Shown in pieces: positions 16,126 through 24,514 of a stretch of 64,000 nucleotides of DNA. This DNA comes from Variovorax sp. 770b2 (GTDB taxonomy: Bacteria; Pseudomonadota; Gammaproteobacteria; Burkholderiales; Burkholderiaceae_C): NCBI RefSeq assembly GCF_900115685.1, contig NZ_FOXJ01000005.1, positions 62,001-126,000 of the forward strand, given 5' to 3'. Under the pieces are notes generated by a model, which saw nothing but the letters and a program-made list of their open reading frames with translations, made no database searches and was not told where the DNA came from. The translations under genes and the position numbers were made by a program. The stretch's first letter is position 1. Each line of letters opens with the position of its first letter.

Positions 16126-17368
16126 TCAGAACGCGTGGCGGATGCCGAAGTCGTAGCCTGTCGAGGTCTTCGGTGTGAAGACACCGCCTGCGGCGCTATA
16201 GAAGGCCGGGCCGCCCACGGTCAGCGCCGCGCCGTTCTTGTTGCTCACGCGAGCTGCCGTCGCGTACAGGGCCGTGCGCTTGGACAGGTTGTGCACATAG
16301 CCGATAGCCAACTTGTTGGCCTTCGGATCGGCCGCGCGCGGCGTGAAAAAGGTTGCAGGGCTGTTGTAGTCGTACTTCACGGCCGAGTAGGAAGCGCGGA
16401 TCAAACCTGCGCCGACCGGCACGGTCACGCCAATGAGATAGCCCTTCAGGTCGACGTCCGGACGGACCCCGCTGAGTGGCTGGTTCTCGTAGTCACGCGA
16501 GTTCTTGGCTCGCGACAGTTCGCCGAAGAGCTTCGCGGGACCGAAGTCATACGAGGCGCCGAGGTTGAACGTCTTGACCGAATCGGTCGTGCCCGCGTAG
16601 TACTGATCGCCCACGGTGCTGTTGCCATAGGCCAGCGCCAGGTCGAGCGGGCCGTTCGCGTAGCCGAAGCGGCCGCCGATGTATCGGCCTGCGCGGCTCT
16701 TCGAGGTCAGGCTGTCTTTCGGGGTGAAATTGCCATTGCTGTATTTGTCGTTCTCGTGGAACGCGTACATCACCTGGCCGTAGAACCCACCCAGGTTCGG
16801 GGGCAGGAAGTAGCCGATCGAATTGCTCGCGCGATCGTAGTTCTGATTGCCGCCAAAGCCGCCGGTATCCTTGGCGCCACCGGTGTCGACGTTGAAGCCG
16901 TTGGCCGTGTTGATCAGGTTGCTGCCGACGCCGTTGGTGCCGAACGGATCGAACACGGTGTCGTTCCAGAACGTCGGGGTGTAGTCGCGACCCAGGCGAG
17001 CCTCGCCGAAGGCACCCGACAGGCTCACGGTCGAACGGCGCTTGAATGACGCGACGCCGGTTGCGCCGTCATCGTTGCTGATTGGTGCTTCGAGCCAGAA
17101 GCTGGCCGCCAGGCCACCACCCAGGTCTTCCGTGCCGCGGAAACCCAGGCGGCTGGAGTTGTAGCCGGAATTGGCCAGAGCCCTGCGGCTGACTTTGACG
17201 CTGCCCTTGTTCGTGTAAGTGTCGACGCCGAAGGGGTTCGGCAGGACGGTGGACTTCAGGTCACGCGAGGTGGCCGAATAGCCGCTGATCGACGCGTCGA
17301 CCACACCGAACAGAGTGACGGACGACTGAGCCGAGGCAACACCGGCAACAGCCAGGGCAGCCAGAGCA
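16126..17368 (-). pseudogene. Porin lacking start codon and 5' end of signal peptide (5'-truncated gram-negative porin)
   Basis: The mature region is a complete trimeric general porin, closely similar to the intact paralogue at 19024-20298. Shared features include SGYNSSRLGFRGTEDLGGGL, FGEARLGRDY, the FLPPNLGGFYGQV strand and the terminal TGYDFGIRHAF with C-terminal Phe. Nucleotide identity with the paralogue is near-perfect from plus-strand position 17368 inward for over 100 bp, including the signal-peptide end and the ASA-Q cleavage site. Beyond 17368 the sequences diverge: the expected ATG-Lys-Lys start is absent. Reading upstream in frame there is no ATG, GTG or TTG between the in-frame TAG at 17458-17460 and a GTG at 17302-17304 that lies inside the mature protein. 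It probably yields no exported porin unless a CTG is used. An assembly error at the duplicated 5' ends is also possible. Confidence 0.75.
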
Positions 17369-17427
17369 GTTGCCCTTTCGGAGCGAAAACTAGAGTGGTG
17401 CGTCGGCCTTGGGGCCGGGCCCGGAAA

Positions 17428-17516
17428 GAAAAAAGCCCCGAGTTTTGCAACTCGGGGCTAAATCCACCAATTGGAAGGGTGGAGGAGACAACTGTGGGCG
17501 CAAACGTATGCGCGAT
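17428..17516 (-). ncRNA. Candidate small RNA with anti-Shine-Dalgarno linker, upstream of the headless porin
   Basis: About 88 nt follow a good sigma70-like promoter on the minus strand and end in a strong intrinsic terminator. In order (plus-strand positions): stem-loop 1, GCGCA/TGCGC at 17509-17513 and 17498-17502; a CU-rich linker whose reverse complement is GGAGGAGACAACT (17481-17493); stem-loop 2, TCCACC/GGTGGA at 17478-17483 and 17463-17468; and the terminator, an 11-bp stem at 17449-17459 and 17434-17444 with a TTGC-type loop and six U residues ending near 17429. The linker contains GUUGUCUCCU, perfectly complementary to the AGGAGACAAC ribosome-binding sites at 44225-44234 and at 43009-43018 (minus strand). 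There is no start codon with a meaningful reading frame in it. Alternative reading: a transcribed leader/attenuator of the porin. Confidence 0.6.
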
Positions 17517-17523
17517 GAAATAA

Positions 17524-17554
17524 AGTATATCGACTGTTTGTTGCGTTGCAACAA
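17524..17554 (-). promoter_or_regulatory. Promoter of the candidate sRNA with overlapping inverted-repeat operator
   Basis: On the minus strand a TTGCAA -35 (17546-17551) and TATACT -10 (17524-17529) are spaced 16 bp. A perfect inverted repeat TTGTTGC-3 nt-GCAACAA (17538-17554) covers the -35, the classic position for a repressor or activator site. Predicted transcription start is the A near 17516. Confidence 0.6.
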
Positions 17555-17571
17555 GCGAGTGGTGCTTTTCT

Positions 17572-17593
17572 CACACAAATTTCCCACACAAAT
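17572..17593 (+). repeat. Short direct repeat upstream of the OsmC-like gene
   Basis: CACACAAAT occurs at 17572-17580 and again at 17585-17593, offset 13 bp, in the intergenic region 50 bp upstream of the OsmC-like start. It could be a regulator-binding site; there is no further support. Confidence 0.3.
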
Positions 17594-17644
17594 CGATGCC
17601 ACCGTGCGTTTTTGCCGGGCATCCCGACTGGAATCGGAAGAATC

Positions 17645-18094
17645 ATGGAATGCACAGTAAGTTGGACCGGCGACGCGGGAACGCGTTCGGCCATGGGCTT
17701 TGTCGCCGAAACGGGCAGCGGCCACGTCCTGATGATGGATGGCGCGCCTGATGCGGCCAAGCCAGAGAACGGTGGCCAGAACCTCGCGGCCAGGCCGATG
17801 GAAACGGTGCTTGCGGGGACGGGCGGCTGCACTGCCTACGATGTCGTGCTGATATTGAAGAGGGGCCGCCATCGCGTCGAGCGCTGCAGCGTCAAGCTGA
17901 CCAGCGAGCGAGCGGAAAAGGACCCCAAGGTCTTTACCAAGATCCACATGCATTTCACCGTGGCCGGCAAGGGAATCCCGGCCTCCGCAGTGGAGCGCGC
18001 GATCGCGCTGAGCCACGAAACCTATTGCTCGGCCAGCATCATGCTGGCGAAGACCGCCGAGATCACCACCAGTTTCGACATCGTCGAAACCTGA
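17645..18094 (+). CDS. OsmC-family protein
   Basis: OsmC/Ohr-family proteins reduce organic peroxides with two Cys residues. This 149-residue protein shows both candidates: Cys62 in AGTGGCTAYDV and Cys128 in SHETYCSAS. The overall pattern is closer to the YhfA branch, whose physiological substrate is unclear, than to Ohr. The start MECTVSWTGD at 17645 is preceded by GGAAG at a good distance; the open frame extends 33 codons upstream without support. It is cytoplasmic and convergent with coq7, with 18 bp between stops. Confidence 0.88.
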   Translation: MECTVSWTGDAGTRSAMGFVAETGSGHVLMMDGAPDAAKPENGGQNLAARPMETVLAGTGGCTAYDVVLILKRGRHRVERCSVKLTSERAEKDPKVFTKIHMHFTVAGKGIPASAVERAIALSHETYCSASIMLAKTAEITTSFDIVET

Positions 18095-18112
18095 GGCAGC
18101 GCGCTTGCGCCT

Positions 18113-18742
18113 CTAGATGCGGTGCGCCAGGGTGGTCATCACGCGAGAGGCCAGGCGCATCAGTGCCTTGACCGGAGCCGGGAGTTCTGCGGCGCCCGCG
18201 TCGATGGCTTGCGCCGCATGGCGCGCTTCGTCGAGTTTCATCTGCTCGACCACGGCCCTGGAAGCGCTGTCTGCCGGCGGAAGCCGGTCCAGGTGGCTGT
18301 CGAGATGGGCTTCCACCTGACGCTCGGTTTCCGCGACGAAACCCAGGCTCAGGGGGTCCCCCAGGCGTCCGGCGACAAGGCCGAGGCCGAAAGCGCCGGC
18401 ATACCAGAGCGGATTCAGCAGCGACGGCCGAGCGCCCAGTTCGTCCAGGCGCTGCCGGGTCCAGGCCAGATGATCGGTCTCCTCATGCGCGGCTTCAACG
18501 AATTGGGCGCGCAGGGCCGGATCGCGCGCCACGGCGGCCTGGGCGGTGTAAAGCGCCTGCGCGCAGACTTCCCCGACATGGTTGACTCGCATCAACGCGC
18601 CGGCATCGCGGCGCTGTTGTTCGTCCATTTCGCCGGGCGCCTGGGTCGGGACGGGCCTGGGCCGGGTTGCGTGAGGACGGGCAAAAAGGGTGCGCAATGC
18701 CGCATCTGCGGCGGTCAGGACGGGGTCTAGCAAGAGCGACAT
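18113..18742 (-). CDS. coq7: 3-demethoxyubiquinol 3-hydroxylase Coq7
   Basis: Coq7 is a di-iron monooxygenase that adds the penultimate hydroxyl in ubiquinone biosynthesis. The 209-residue protein carries the carboxylate/His ligands in the expected order: MRVNHVGEVCAQALY, AAHEETDHLAW (ExxH), ETERQVEAHLDSHL and KLDEARHAAQ (ExxH). The start at 18742 (MSLLLDPVLTAAD) matches the family; the frame runs 19 codons further upstream. It is the Coq7-type enzyme used by many beta-proteobacteria instead of UbiF. Confidence 0.94.
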   Translation of the reverse strand: MSLLLDPVLTAADAALRTLFARPHATRPRPVPTQAPGEMDEQQRRDAGALMRVNHVGEVCAQALYTAQAAVARDPALRAQFVEAAHEETDHLAWTRQRLDELGARPSLLNPLWYAGAFGLGLVAGRLGDPLSLGFVAETERQVEAHLDSHLDRLPPADSASRAVVEQMKLDEARHAAQAIDAGAAELPAPVKALMRLASRVMTTLAHRI

Positions 18743-18828
18743 GCACCTATTTGACAGCACCTCGACAGGGCTGCAAAAAGTTACGGTTTTGTTCCGCATT
18801 GTGGTGTGGCGGACGGGCTAAGTCCTTT

Positions 18829-18844
18829 GTTGCAGGACTGCAAC
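18829..18844. promoter_or_regulatory. Inverted repeat in the coq7/porin intergenic region
   Basis: GTTGCAG-GA-CTGCAAC is a perfect 7-bp inverted repeat. With the flanking bases it reads TTGTTGC-6 nt-GCAACGA, sharing the TTGTTGC half-site with the repeat at 17538-17554 upstream of the other porin locus. It is a candidate common operator about 180 bp upstream of the porin start. Confidence 0.4.
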
Positions 18845-19023
18845 GAAACGCCGTGGCCATCCGAGATTTCGGGCGATTTGTTTTGCCCTGCTGCAGCGGC
18901 TCTGGTGCAATAGCAACAACTTCCCAAAAGGAGGTTGGCCCGGGGTCCGGTGGGAGCACAAAGTGCCAGTCACGGTGAGCCCTTCGCACCGGAGCCCTAT
19001 GTTTAACCTTGGAGAAACTTGCA

Positions 19024-20298
19024 ATGAAAAAATCTCTAGTTGCTCTGGCTGCCCTGGCTGTTGCCGGTGTTGCCTCGGCTCAGTCGTCCGTCACTCTGTT
19101 CGGTGTGGTCGACGCGTCGATCAGCGGCTATTCGGCCACCTCGCGTGACCTGAACGGTGCTACGTTCCTGAACCCGTTCTACGTGAACAAGGGCAGCATC
19201 AAGGCAAGCCGTCGTGAACTGGCTAATTCGGGCTACAACTCCAGCCGTCTGGGCTTCCGTGGTACGGAAGACCTCGGTGGTGGCCTGGCAGCCAGCTTCT
19301 GGCTCGAAGCCCCGATCACCAATGACGACGGCCAAGGCGGTGTTTCGACGTTCGCTCGTCGTTCGACCGTGAGCCTGTCGGGTGGTTTCGGTGAAATTCG
19401 CCTGGGTCGTGACTACTCCGCCACGTTCTGGAACGACACCGTGTTCGATCCGTTCGGCACCAACGGCGTTGGCACCAACCTGGTCTTCACGGCTTCGTCG
19501 AGCTTCGCAGCTTTCAACGGCTACGGCGCTGCAAAGTCGACGCTGGTGAACACGCCCCAGATCACGGACGTCGGTGGCAGCAACTACACCCGCACCAGCA
19601 ACAGCGTCGCCTACTTCCTGCCGCCGAACCTGGGTGGTTTCTACGGCCAAGTGCAGTACTCGTTCAGCGAAAAGACCAAGTACAGCCCTGGCACCGCTAC
19701 GCCTGATGTCGCGAACAACTCGCGCACCGGTCGTTACGTTGGTGGCCGCTTCGGCTACGCGAACGGTCCTCTGGACATCGCCGCCGCTTACGGCAGCAGC
19801 ACCGTTGGTGACCAGTTCTACGTCGGCACGACCAACAAGGTCAACACCTTCAACCTCGGCGCTTCGTACGACTTCGGTCCTGTGAAGCTCTTCGGTGAAG
19901 TGTCGCGCTCGAAGAACAAGCTGGACTACGAAACCGAACCCTTCCTGGGCGGCCGTCCTGACATCGACCTGACCGGTTACCTGCTCGGCGTGACCGTGCC
20001 GGTCGGTGCTGGCTTGATCCGCGCTTCGTACTCGGCTGTCAAGTACGACGAGAACCTCGCTGCAGACCCGCTCAACCCGTTCGCAGCGATCCCCGCCGAC
20101 AAGAAGGCCAACAAGCTGGCAATCGGCTACGTGCACAACCTGTCGAAGCGCACGGCTCTGTACGCAACGATCGCTCGCGTGAGCAACAAGAACGGTGCAG
20201 CTCTGACCACGGGCGCTGGCCCTGCCTTCGTGACCACCGGCGGCCTGACCCCGAAGACCGCTACCGGCTACGACTTCGGTATCCGTCACGCTTTCTGA
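19024..20298 (+). CDS. Gram-negative general porin (outer membrane, trimeric type)
   Basis: This 424-residue protein is a 16-stranded general diffusion porin of the beta-proteobacterial type. The signal peptide MKKSLVALAALAVAGVASA is followed by the mature start QSSVTLFGVVDASIS. Typical strands (FRGTEDLGGGLAASFWLEA, SVSLSGGFGEIRLGRDYS-like segment), the constriction-loop region FWNDTVFDPFGTNGVG and the terminal TGYDFGIRHAF with C-terminal Phe are all present. The start at 19024 has GGAGAAACUU 3 nt upstream as ribosome-binding site. A 280-bp upstream region carries an inverted repeat; a strong terminator follows. It is a close paralogue of the headless copy at 16126-17368. Confidence 0.95.
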   Translation: MKKSLVALAALAVAGVASAQSSVTLFGVVDASISGYSATSRDLNGATFLNPFYVNKGSIKASRRELANSGYNSSRLGFRGTEDLGGGLAASFWLEAPITNDDGQGGVSTFARRSTVSLSGGFGEIRLGRDYSATFWNDTVFDPFGTNGVGTNLVFTASSSFAAFNGYGAAKSTLVNTPQITDVGGSNYTRTSNSVAYFLPPNLGGFYGQVQYSFSEKTKYSPGTATPDVANNSRTGRYVGGRFGYANGPLDIAAAYGSSTVGDQFYVGTTNKVNTFNLGASYDFGPVKLFGEVSRSKNKLDYETEPFLGGRPDIDLTGYLLGVTVPVGAGLIRASYSAVKYDENLAADPLNPFAAIPADKKANKLAIGYVHNLSKRTALYATIARVSNKNGAALTTGAGPAFVTTGGLTPKTATGYDFGIRHAF

Positions 20299-20337
20299 TT
20301 TGACGCTGGCGTAAGCCAGCTTCGAAGCTAAAAGCTC

Positions 20338-20371
20338 AAAAGCCACTCGACGCAAGTCGAGTGGCTTTTTT
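20338..20371 (+). terminator. Intrinsic terminator of the intact porin gene
   Basis: An 11-bp stem AGCCACTCGAC/GTCGAGTGGCT (20341-20351 with 20356-20366), tetraloop GCAA, and a T-run to 20371. A smaller GCTGGC-GTAA-GCCAGC hairpin lies just before it at 20305-20320. Confidence 0.92.
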
Positions 20372-20491
20372 CGTTTTGGCGCTACAAAGAACAGAGTGTT
20401 GGCAACGGGCACCATGTGTGTGCACCCCCGGGGAACCACCGTGCGGGCACGTACCTTGCACTGCTAGCATGCCCGATCACTTTGTTTGCTA

Positions 20492-21472
20492 ATGATTGCC
20501 TTTGTACTGCGCCGCCTGATCCAGGCCGTGATCGTGATGATCGCGGTCGCGTTCATTGCCTTCCTCTTGTTTCAATACGTCGGCGACCCCGTCGTCTTCC
20601 TGCTGGGTCAGGATGCCAAGCCCGAGCAGATCCGTGAAATGCGCGCCGCCTTGGGGCTCGACCGGCCCTTCTTCGTGCAGTTCTGGCACTTTCTCGTCAA
20701 TGCATCGCAGGGCGAGTTCGGCCTGAGCCTGCGCCAGGGCGCCAAGGTGTCGCGCCTGATCGGCGAACGGTTCCCGGCCACGCTGGAGCTTGCCCTCGTC
20801 GCGGCCGTGCTGGCTCTCTTCATCGGCATCCCGATGGGCGTCTACACCGCCCTGCGCCGTGGCACCTTCATGAGCCAGGTGTTCATGACCGTGTCGCTGC
20901 TCGGCGTGTCGCTGCCCACTTTCCTGATCGGCATCCTGCTGATCCTCGTCTTCGCGGTCACGCTGGGCTGGTTCCCGAGCTTCGGCCGAGGCGACACCGT
21001 GAAGTTCGGCTGGTGGACCAGCGGCCTCTTCAGCGCCGACGGCTGGCACCACATCGTGCTGCCGGCGGTGACGCTCGCGATCTTCCAGCTCACGCTGATC
21101 ATGCGGCTGGTGCGCGCCGAGATGCTCGAGGTGCTGCGCACCGACTACATCAAGTTCGCGCGCGCACGGGGCCTGTCGAACCGCGCCATCCATTTCGGCC
21201 ATGCGCTCAAGAACACGCTGGTGCCGGTGATGACCATCACCGGCCTGCAGCTGGGCGGCCTGATCGCCTTCGCCATCATCACCGAGTCGGTCTTCCAGTG
21301 GCCGGGCATGGGCCTGCTGTTCATCCAGGCCGTGACCTTCGCCGATGTTCCGGTGATGGCGGCGTACCTGTGCCTCATCGCCTTGATCTTCGTCGTGATC
21401 AACCTCGTGGTCGACCTGCTGTACTTCGTGGTCGATCCGCGTCTGCGCGTCGGCAAGGCCGGAGGGCATTGA
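20492..21472 (+). CDS. Dipeptide/oligopeptide ABC transporter permease (DppB family)
   Basis: This 326-residue inner-membrane permease has six predicted helices beginning FVLRRLIQAVIVMIAVAFIAF. The BPD_transp_1 signature with the EAA loop is visible at RARGLSNRAIHFGHALKNTLVPV. It is the DppB/OppB-type subunit that pairs with the DppC-type protein encoded at 24515. The ATG at 20492 follows an in-frame TTG at 20486. It is first in an operon with a peptidase, binding protein, second permease and two ATPases. The exact ligand (peptide, glutathione or other) is not determined. Confidence 0.9.
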   Translation: MIAFVLRRLIQAVIVMIAVAFIAFLLFQYVGDPVVFLLGQDAKPEQIREMRAALGLDRPFFVQFWHFLVNASQGEFGLSLRQGAKVSRLIGERFPATLELALVAAVLALFIGIPMGVYTALRRGTFMSQVFMTVSLLGVSLPTFLIGILLILVFAVTLGWFPSFGRGDTVKFGWWTSGLFSADGWHHIVLPAVTLAIFQLTLIMRLVRAEMLEVLRTDYIKFARARGLSNRAIHFGHALKNTLVPVMTITGLQLGGLIAFAIITESVFQWPGMGLLFIQAVTFADVPVMAAYLCLIALIFVVINLVVDLLYFVVDPRLRVGKAGGH

Positions 21473-21474
21473 AC

Positions 21475-22737
21475 ATGACGGCATCGGCTCCGCGCCTCAC
21501 CGCATCCGGAAGGGCTTTCGCGCACATCGCGCGCTTCTATCCCGAGATCACGGCCTTTCGCCGCGACCTGCATGCGCACCCCGAACTCGGCTTCGAAGAG
21601 GTCTACACCGCCGGCCGCGTGCGCGAGGCGCTGCGCGCCTGCGGCGTCGACGAGATCCACGAAGGCATCGGCAAGACCGGCGTGGTCGGCGTGATCCGCG
21701 GCAAGTCCACCGCCAGCGGCCGCATGATCGGCCTGCGCGCCGACATGGACGCCCTCCCCATGCGCGAGGACAACGATTTCGGCTGGCGCTCCGCCAACGA
21801 CGGCCTCATGCACGGCTGCGGCCACGACGGCCACACCACCATGCTGGTCGGCGCCGCGCGCTACCTGGCCGAGACGCGCGACTTCGACGGCACCGCCGTG
21901 CTGATCTTCCAGCCCGGCGAGGAAGGCTTCGCCGGCGCGCGCGTGATGATCGAGGACGGCCTCTTCGACCGCTTCCCGGTCAACGCCGTCTACGCGATGC
22001 ACAACTGGCCCGCGATGCCCGCCGGCACCGTGGGCATCAACCGCGGGGCGATGATGGCCGCGGCCGACCGCATCACCATCCAGATCAAGGGCAAGGGCGG
22101 CCACGGCGCGCATGCCTACCAGACCATCGACCCGGTGGTGGTCGCCGCGCACATCATCACCGCGGCGCAGACCATCGTGTCGCGCAACGTGCGTCCCATC
22201 GACGCGGCCGTCGTCAGCATCTGCGCCGTGCAGGCGGGCGACCTCGGCGCGATGAGCGTGATCCCGGGCGAGGCCACGCTGGTCGGCACGGTGCGCACCT
22301 TCAGCGCGCGGGTGCAGGCCCAGGTCGAGCAGCGCCTGACCGAGCTGTGCACGGCGATCGCTGGCGGCTTCGGCGCCACCGCCACCATCAGGTACGAGCG
22401 CATCTACCCGGCCACCATCAACACCGCCCCCGAGGCGATGTTCGCGGCCGACGTGGCCGAGTCGCTGGTCGGTGCCAAGAACGTCGATCGCAGCATGGAG
22501 CCCAGCATGGGCGCCGAGGACTTTTCCTTCATGCTGCAGAAAAAGGCGGGTGCCTACCTGCGCATCGGCCAGGACGTGCGCGAAGGCGCCTTCCTGCACA
22601 ACAGCCGCTACGACTTCAACGACGAGATCCTGCCGCTGGGCGCCGCGCTGCATGCGGGCCTCATCGAGCAGGGCATGCCGCTTGCCGCTACCCGCAGCAC
22701 GCAGCCAGGGAAAGCAGCCGCCACCGCGGCATCGTGA
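21475..22737 (+). CDS. M20 family metallo-amidohydrolase
   Basis: This 420-residue cytoplasmic enzyme belongs to the M20D aminoacylase/hippurate-hydrolase group, which hydrolyses N-acyl amino acids or small peptides. Metal-binding motifs are visible: LRADMDALPM near residue 88, GCGHDGHTTML near 118, QPGEEGFAGAR near 146 and HGAHAYQ near 205. It starts 2 bp after the permease stop and precedes the binding-protein gene, so it probably processes the imported substrate. The terminal Ala/Thr-rich tail is not conserved. Confidence 0.92.
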   Translation: MTASAPRLTASGRAFAHIARFYPEITAFRRDLHAHPELGFEEVYTAGRVREALRACGVDEIHEGIGKTGVVGVIRGKSTASGRMIGLRADMDALPMREDNDFGWRSANDGLMHGCGHDGHTTMLVGAARYLAETRDFDGTAVLIFQPGEEGFAGARVMIEDGLFDRFPVNAVYAMHNWPAMPAGTVGINRGAMMAAADRITIQIKGKGGHGAHAYQTIDPVVVAAHIITAAQTIVSRNVRPIDAAVVSICAVQAGDLGAMSVIPGEATLVGTVRTFSARVQAQVEQRLTELCTAIAGGFGATATIRYERIYPATINTAPEAMFAADVAESLVGAKNVDRSMEPSMGAEDFSFMLQKKAGAYLRIGQDVREGAFLHNSRYDFNDEILPLGAALHAGLIEQGMPLAATRSTQPGKAAATAAS

Positions 22738-22768
22738 TGTGTTCGATTTCAACCCGAGGAGTGTCCCC

Positions 22769-24349
22769 ATGAGTTTCAAGAAAAAAGTGGCCGCGGCCGC
22801 CGCCGTGTGTGCCCTTGGCGCCGTCAGCCTGGTCGCGAGCGCGCAGACCATCCGGATCGCGAACCAGGGCGATGCGCTGTCGCTCGATCCGCACTCGCTC
22901 AACGAGTCGCTGCAATTGAGCGTCACCGCCAACGTCTATGAAACCCTCGTGGGGCGCAACAAGGACCTGAGCCTCGCGCCGCTCCTGGCCACCAGCTGGA
23001 AACAGACCTCGCCCAACGTCTGGCGCTTCGAACTGCGCAAGGGCGTGGTGTTCCATGACGGCACGCCGTTCACCGCCGACGACGTGGTGTTCAGCTTCGC
23101 GCGCGCCCAGGGCGACGGCTCCGACATGCGCGCCACGCTGAGCGACATCAAGGCCGTGCGCAAGGTGGGCGACCTCGCCATCGAGATCGAGACCAACGGC
23201 CCCTTCCCGATCCTGCCCGACGTGATCTCGCTCACCATGATCATGAGCAAGAAGTGGTGCGAGGAAAACCAGGCCACCAAGCCCGTGGACCGCCGCAAGG
23301 GCATCGAGAACACCGCCTCGTTCAAGGCCAACGGCACCGGCCCGTTCCGCGTGCGCGAGCGCCAGCCGAACGTGCGCACCGTGTTCACGCGCAACGGCAC
23401 CTACTGGGGCAAGATCGAAGGCAACGCGCAAGAGATCGTCTTCACGCCCATCGCCAACCCCGCCACCCGCGTGGCCGCACTGGTGTCCGGCGAAGTCGAC
23501 GTGATGGAGCCGGTGCCCGTGCAGGACATCGCCCGCATCAACGCGGCGCCCACGGCCCGCGTCATCACCGGCCCCGAGCTGCGCACCATCTTCCTGGGCA
23601 TGGACCAGAAGCGCGACGAGCTGCTGTACTCCAACATCAAGGGCAAGAACCCGTTCAAGGACAAGCGCGTTCGCCAGGCCTTCTACCAGGCCATCGACAT
23701 CGCCGGCATCCAGCGCACCGTGATGCGCGGCGCCTCGCGGCCCACGGGCCTTCTGGTCGGCCCCGGCATCAACGGCTGGACCGCCGAGCAGGACAAGCGC
23801 CTGCCCTACGACGTCGAAGCAGCCAAGAAGCTCATGGCCGAAGCCGGCTACCCGAGCGGCTTCGAAGTGACGATGAACTGCCCGAACGACCGCTACGTGA
23901 ACGACGGCCAGATCTGCCAGAGCGTGGCCGCCAACCTCGCGCGCATCAACGTCAAGATCAACCTGGCCGCCGAGACCAAGGGCACCTACTTCCCCAAGAT
24001 CCTGCGCCGCGACACCAGCTTCTACATGCTGGGCTGGACCCCGACCACCTACGACGCGCACAACGCGCTGAGCTCGCTGACCGCCTGCCCGGACGACAAG
24101 GGCACGGGCCAGTTCAACCTGGGCGCGTACTGCAATCCCAAGCTGGACGAGCTGACCAAGAAGATCCAGTCCGAGACCGACAAGACCAAGCGCAACGAGC
24201 TCATCAAGGAAGCCTTCAAGCTGCACGCGGACGACATCGGCACGCTGCCCCTGCACCAGCAGTCGCTGGCGTGGGGCGTGAGCAAGAAGGTCGAGCTGGT
24301 GCAACTGGCCGACAACTTCATGTACTTCAAGTGGATGAGCATCAAGTGA
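22769..24349 (+). CDS. ABC transporter substrate-binding protein (DppA/OppA family)
   Basis: This 526-residue periplasmic protein has a signal peptide cleaved near VASAQT and the SBP_bac_5 signature regions (DPHSLNESLQLSVTANVYETL, WRFELRKGVVFHDGTPFTADDVVFS). The ATG at 22769 is preceded by GAGGAG. It captures peptides or related ligands for the adjacent DppBCDF-like system. Placement between the two permease genes is unusual compared with the common A-B-C-D-F order. Confidence 0.93.
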   Translation: MSFKKKVAAAAAVCALGAVSLVASAQTIRIANQGDALSLDPHSLNESLQLSVTANVYETLVGRNKDLSLAPLLATSWKQTSPNVWRFELRKGVVFHDGTPFTADDVVFSFARAQGDGSDMRATLSDIKAVRKVGDLAIEIETNGPFPILPDVISLTMIMSKKWCEENQATKPVDRRKGIENTASFKANGTGPFRVRERQPNVRTVFTRNGTYWGKIEGNAQEIVFTPIANPATRVAALVSGEVDVMEPVPVQDIARINAAPTARVITGPELRTIFLGMDQKRDELLYSNIKGKNPFKDKRVRQAFYQAIDIAGIQRTVMRGASRPTGLLVGPGINGWTAEQDKRLPYDVEAAKKLMAEAGYPSGFEVTMNCPNDRYVNDGQICQSVAANLARINVKINLAAETKGTYFPKILRRDTSFYMLGWTPTTYDAHNALSSLTACPDDKGTGQFNLGAYCNPKLDELTKKIQSETDKTKRNELIKEAFKLHADDIGTLPLHQQSLAWGVSKKVELVQLADNFMYFKWMSIK

Positions 24350-24389
24350 TTTCCCCGGCCGCTCCCCGGGCGGCCTGATGGCCCGACCA

Positions 24390-24420
24390 TGGGCCCGCTT
24401 CTTGCGGGCCCATTCCTTTT
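24390..24420 (+). terminator. GC-rich hairpin after the binding-protein gene
   Basis: A 9-bp stem TGGGCCCGC/GCGGGCCCA (24390-24398 with 24404-24412) is followed by TTCCTTTT. It may act as a partial terminator or mRNA-stabilising structure that sets higher expression of the binding protein than of the downstream permease and ATPases. Confidence 0.6.
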
Positions 24421-24514
24421 GCTCCGCGATGAAAAATAACCCCCACGCTCCCCTTGCTGCGCAAGGTCCGCTGCCCTCCGAGGAAGCCGCTTCTCATCTT
24501 GGGGCGGCCCGGCG

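Noticed and set aside
17481..17522. Plus-strand reading of GGAGGAGACAACTGTG as ribosome-binding site and GTG start
   Set aside because: Gives only a nine-codon peptide; the plus strand hairpin lacks a U-tract, whereas promoter, hairpins and terminator all fit the minus strand.
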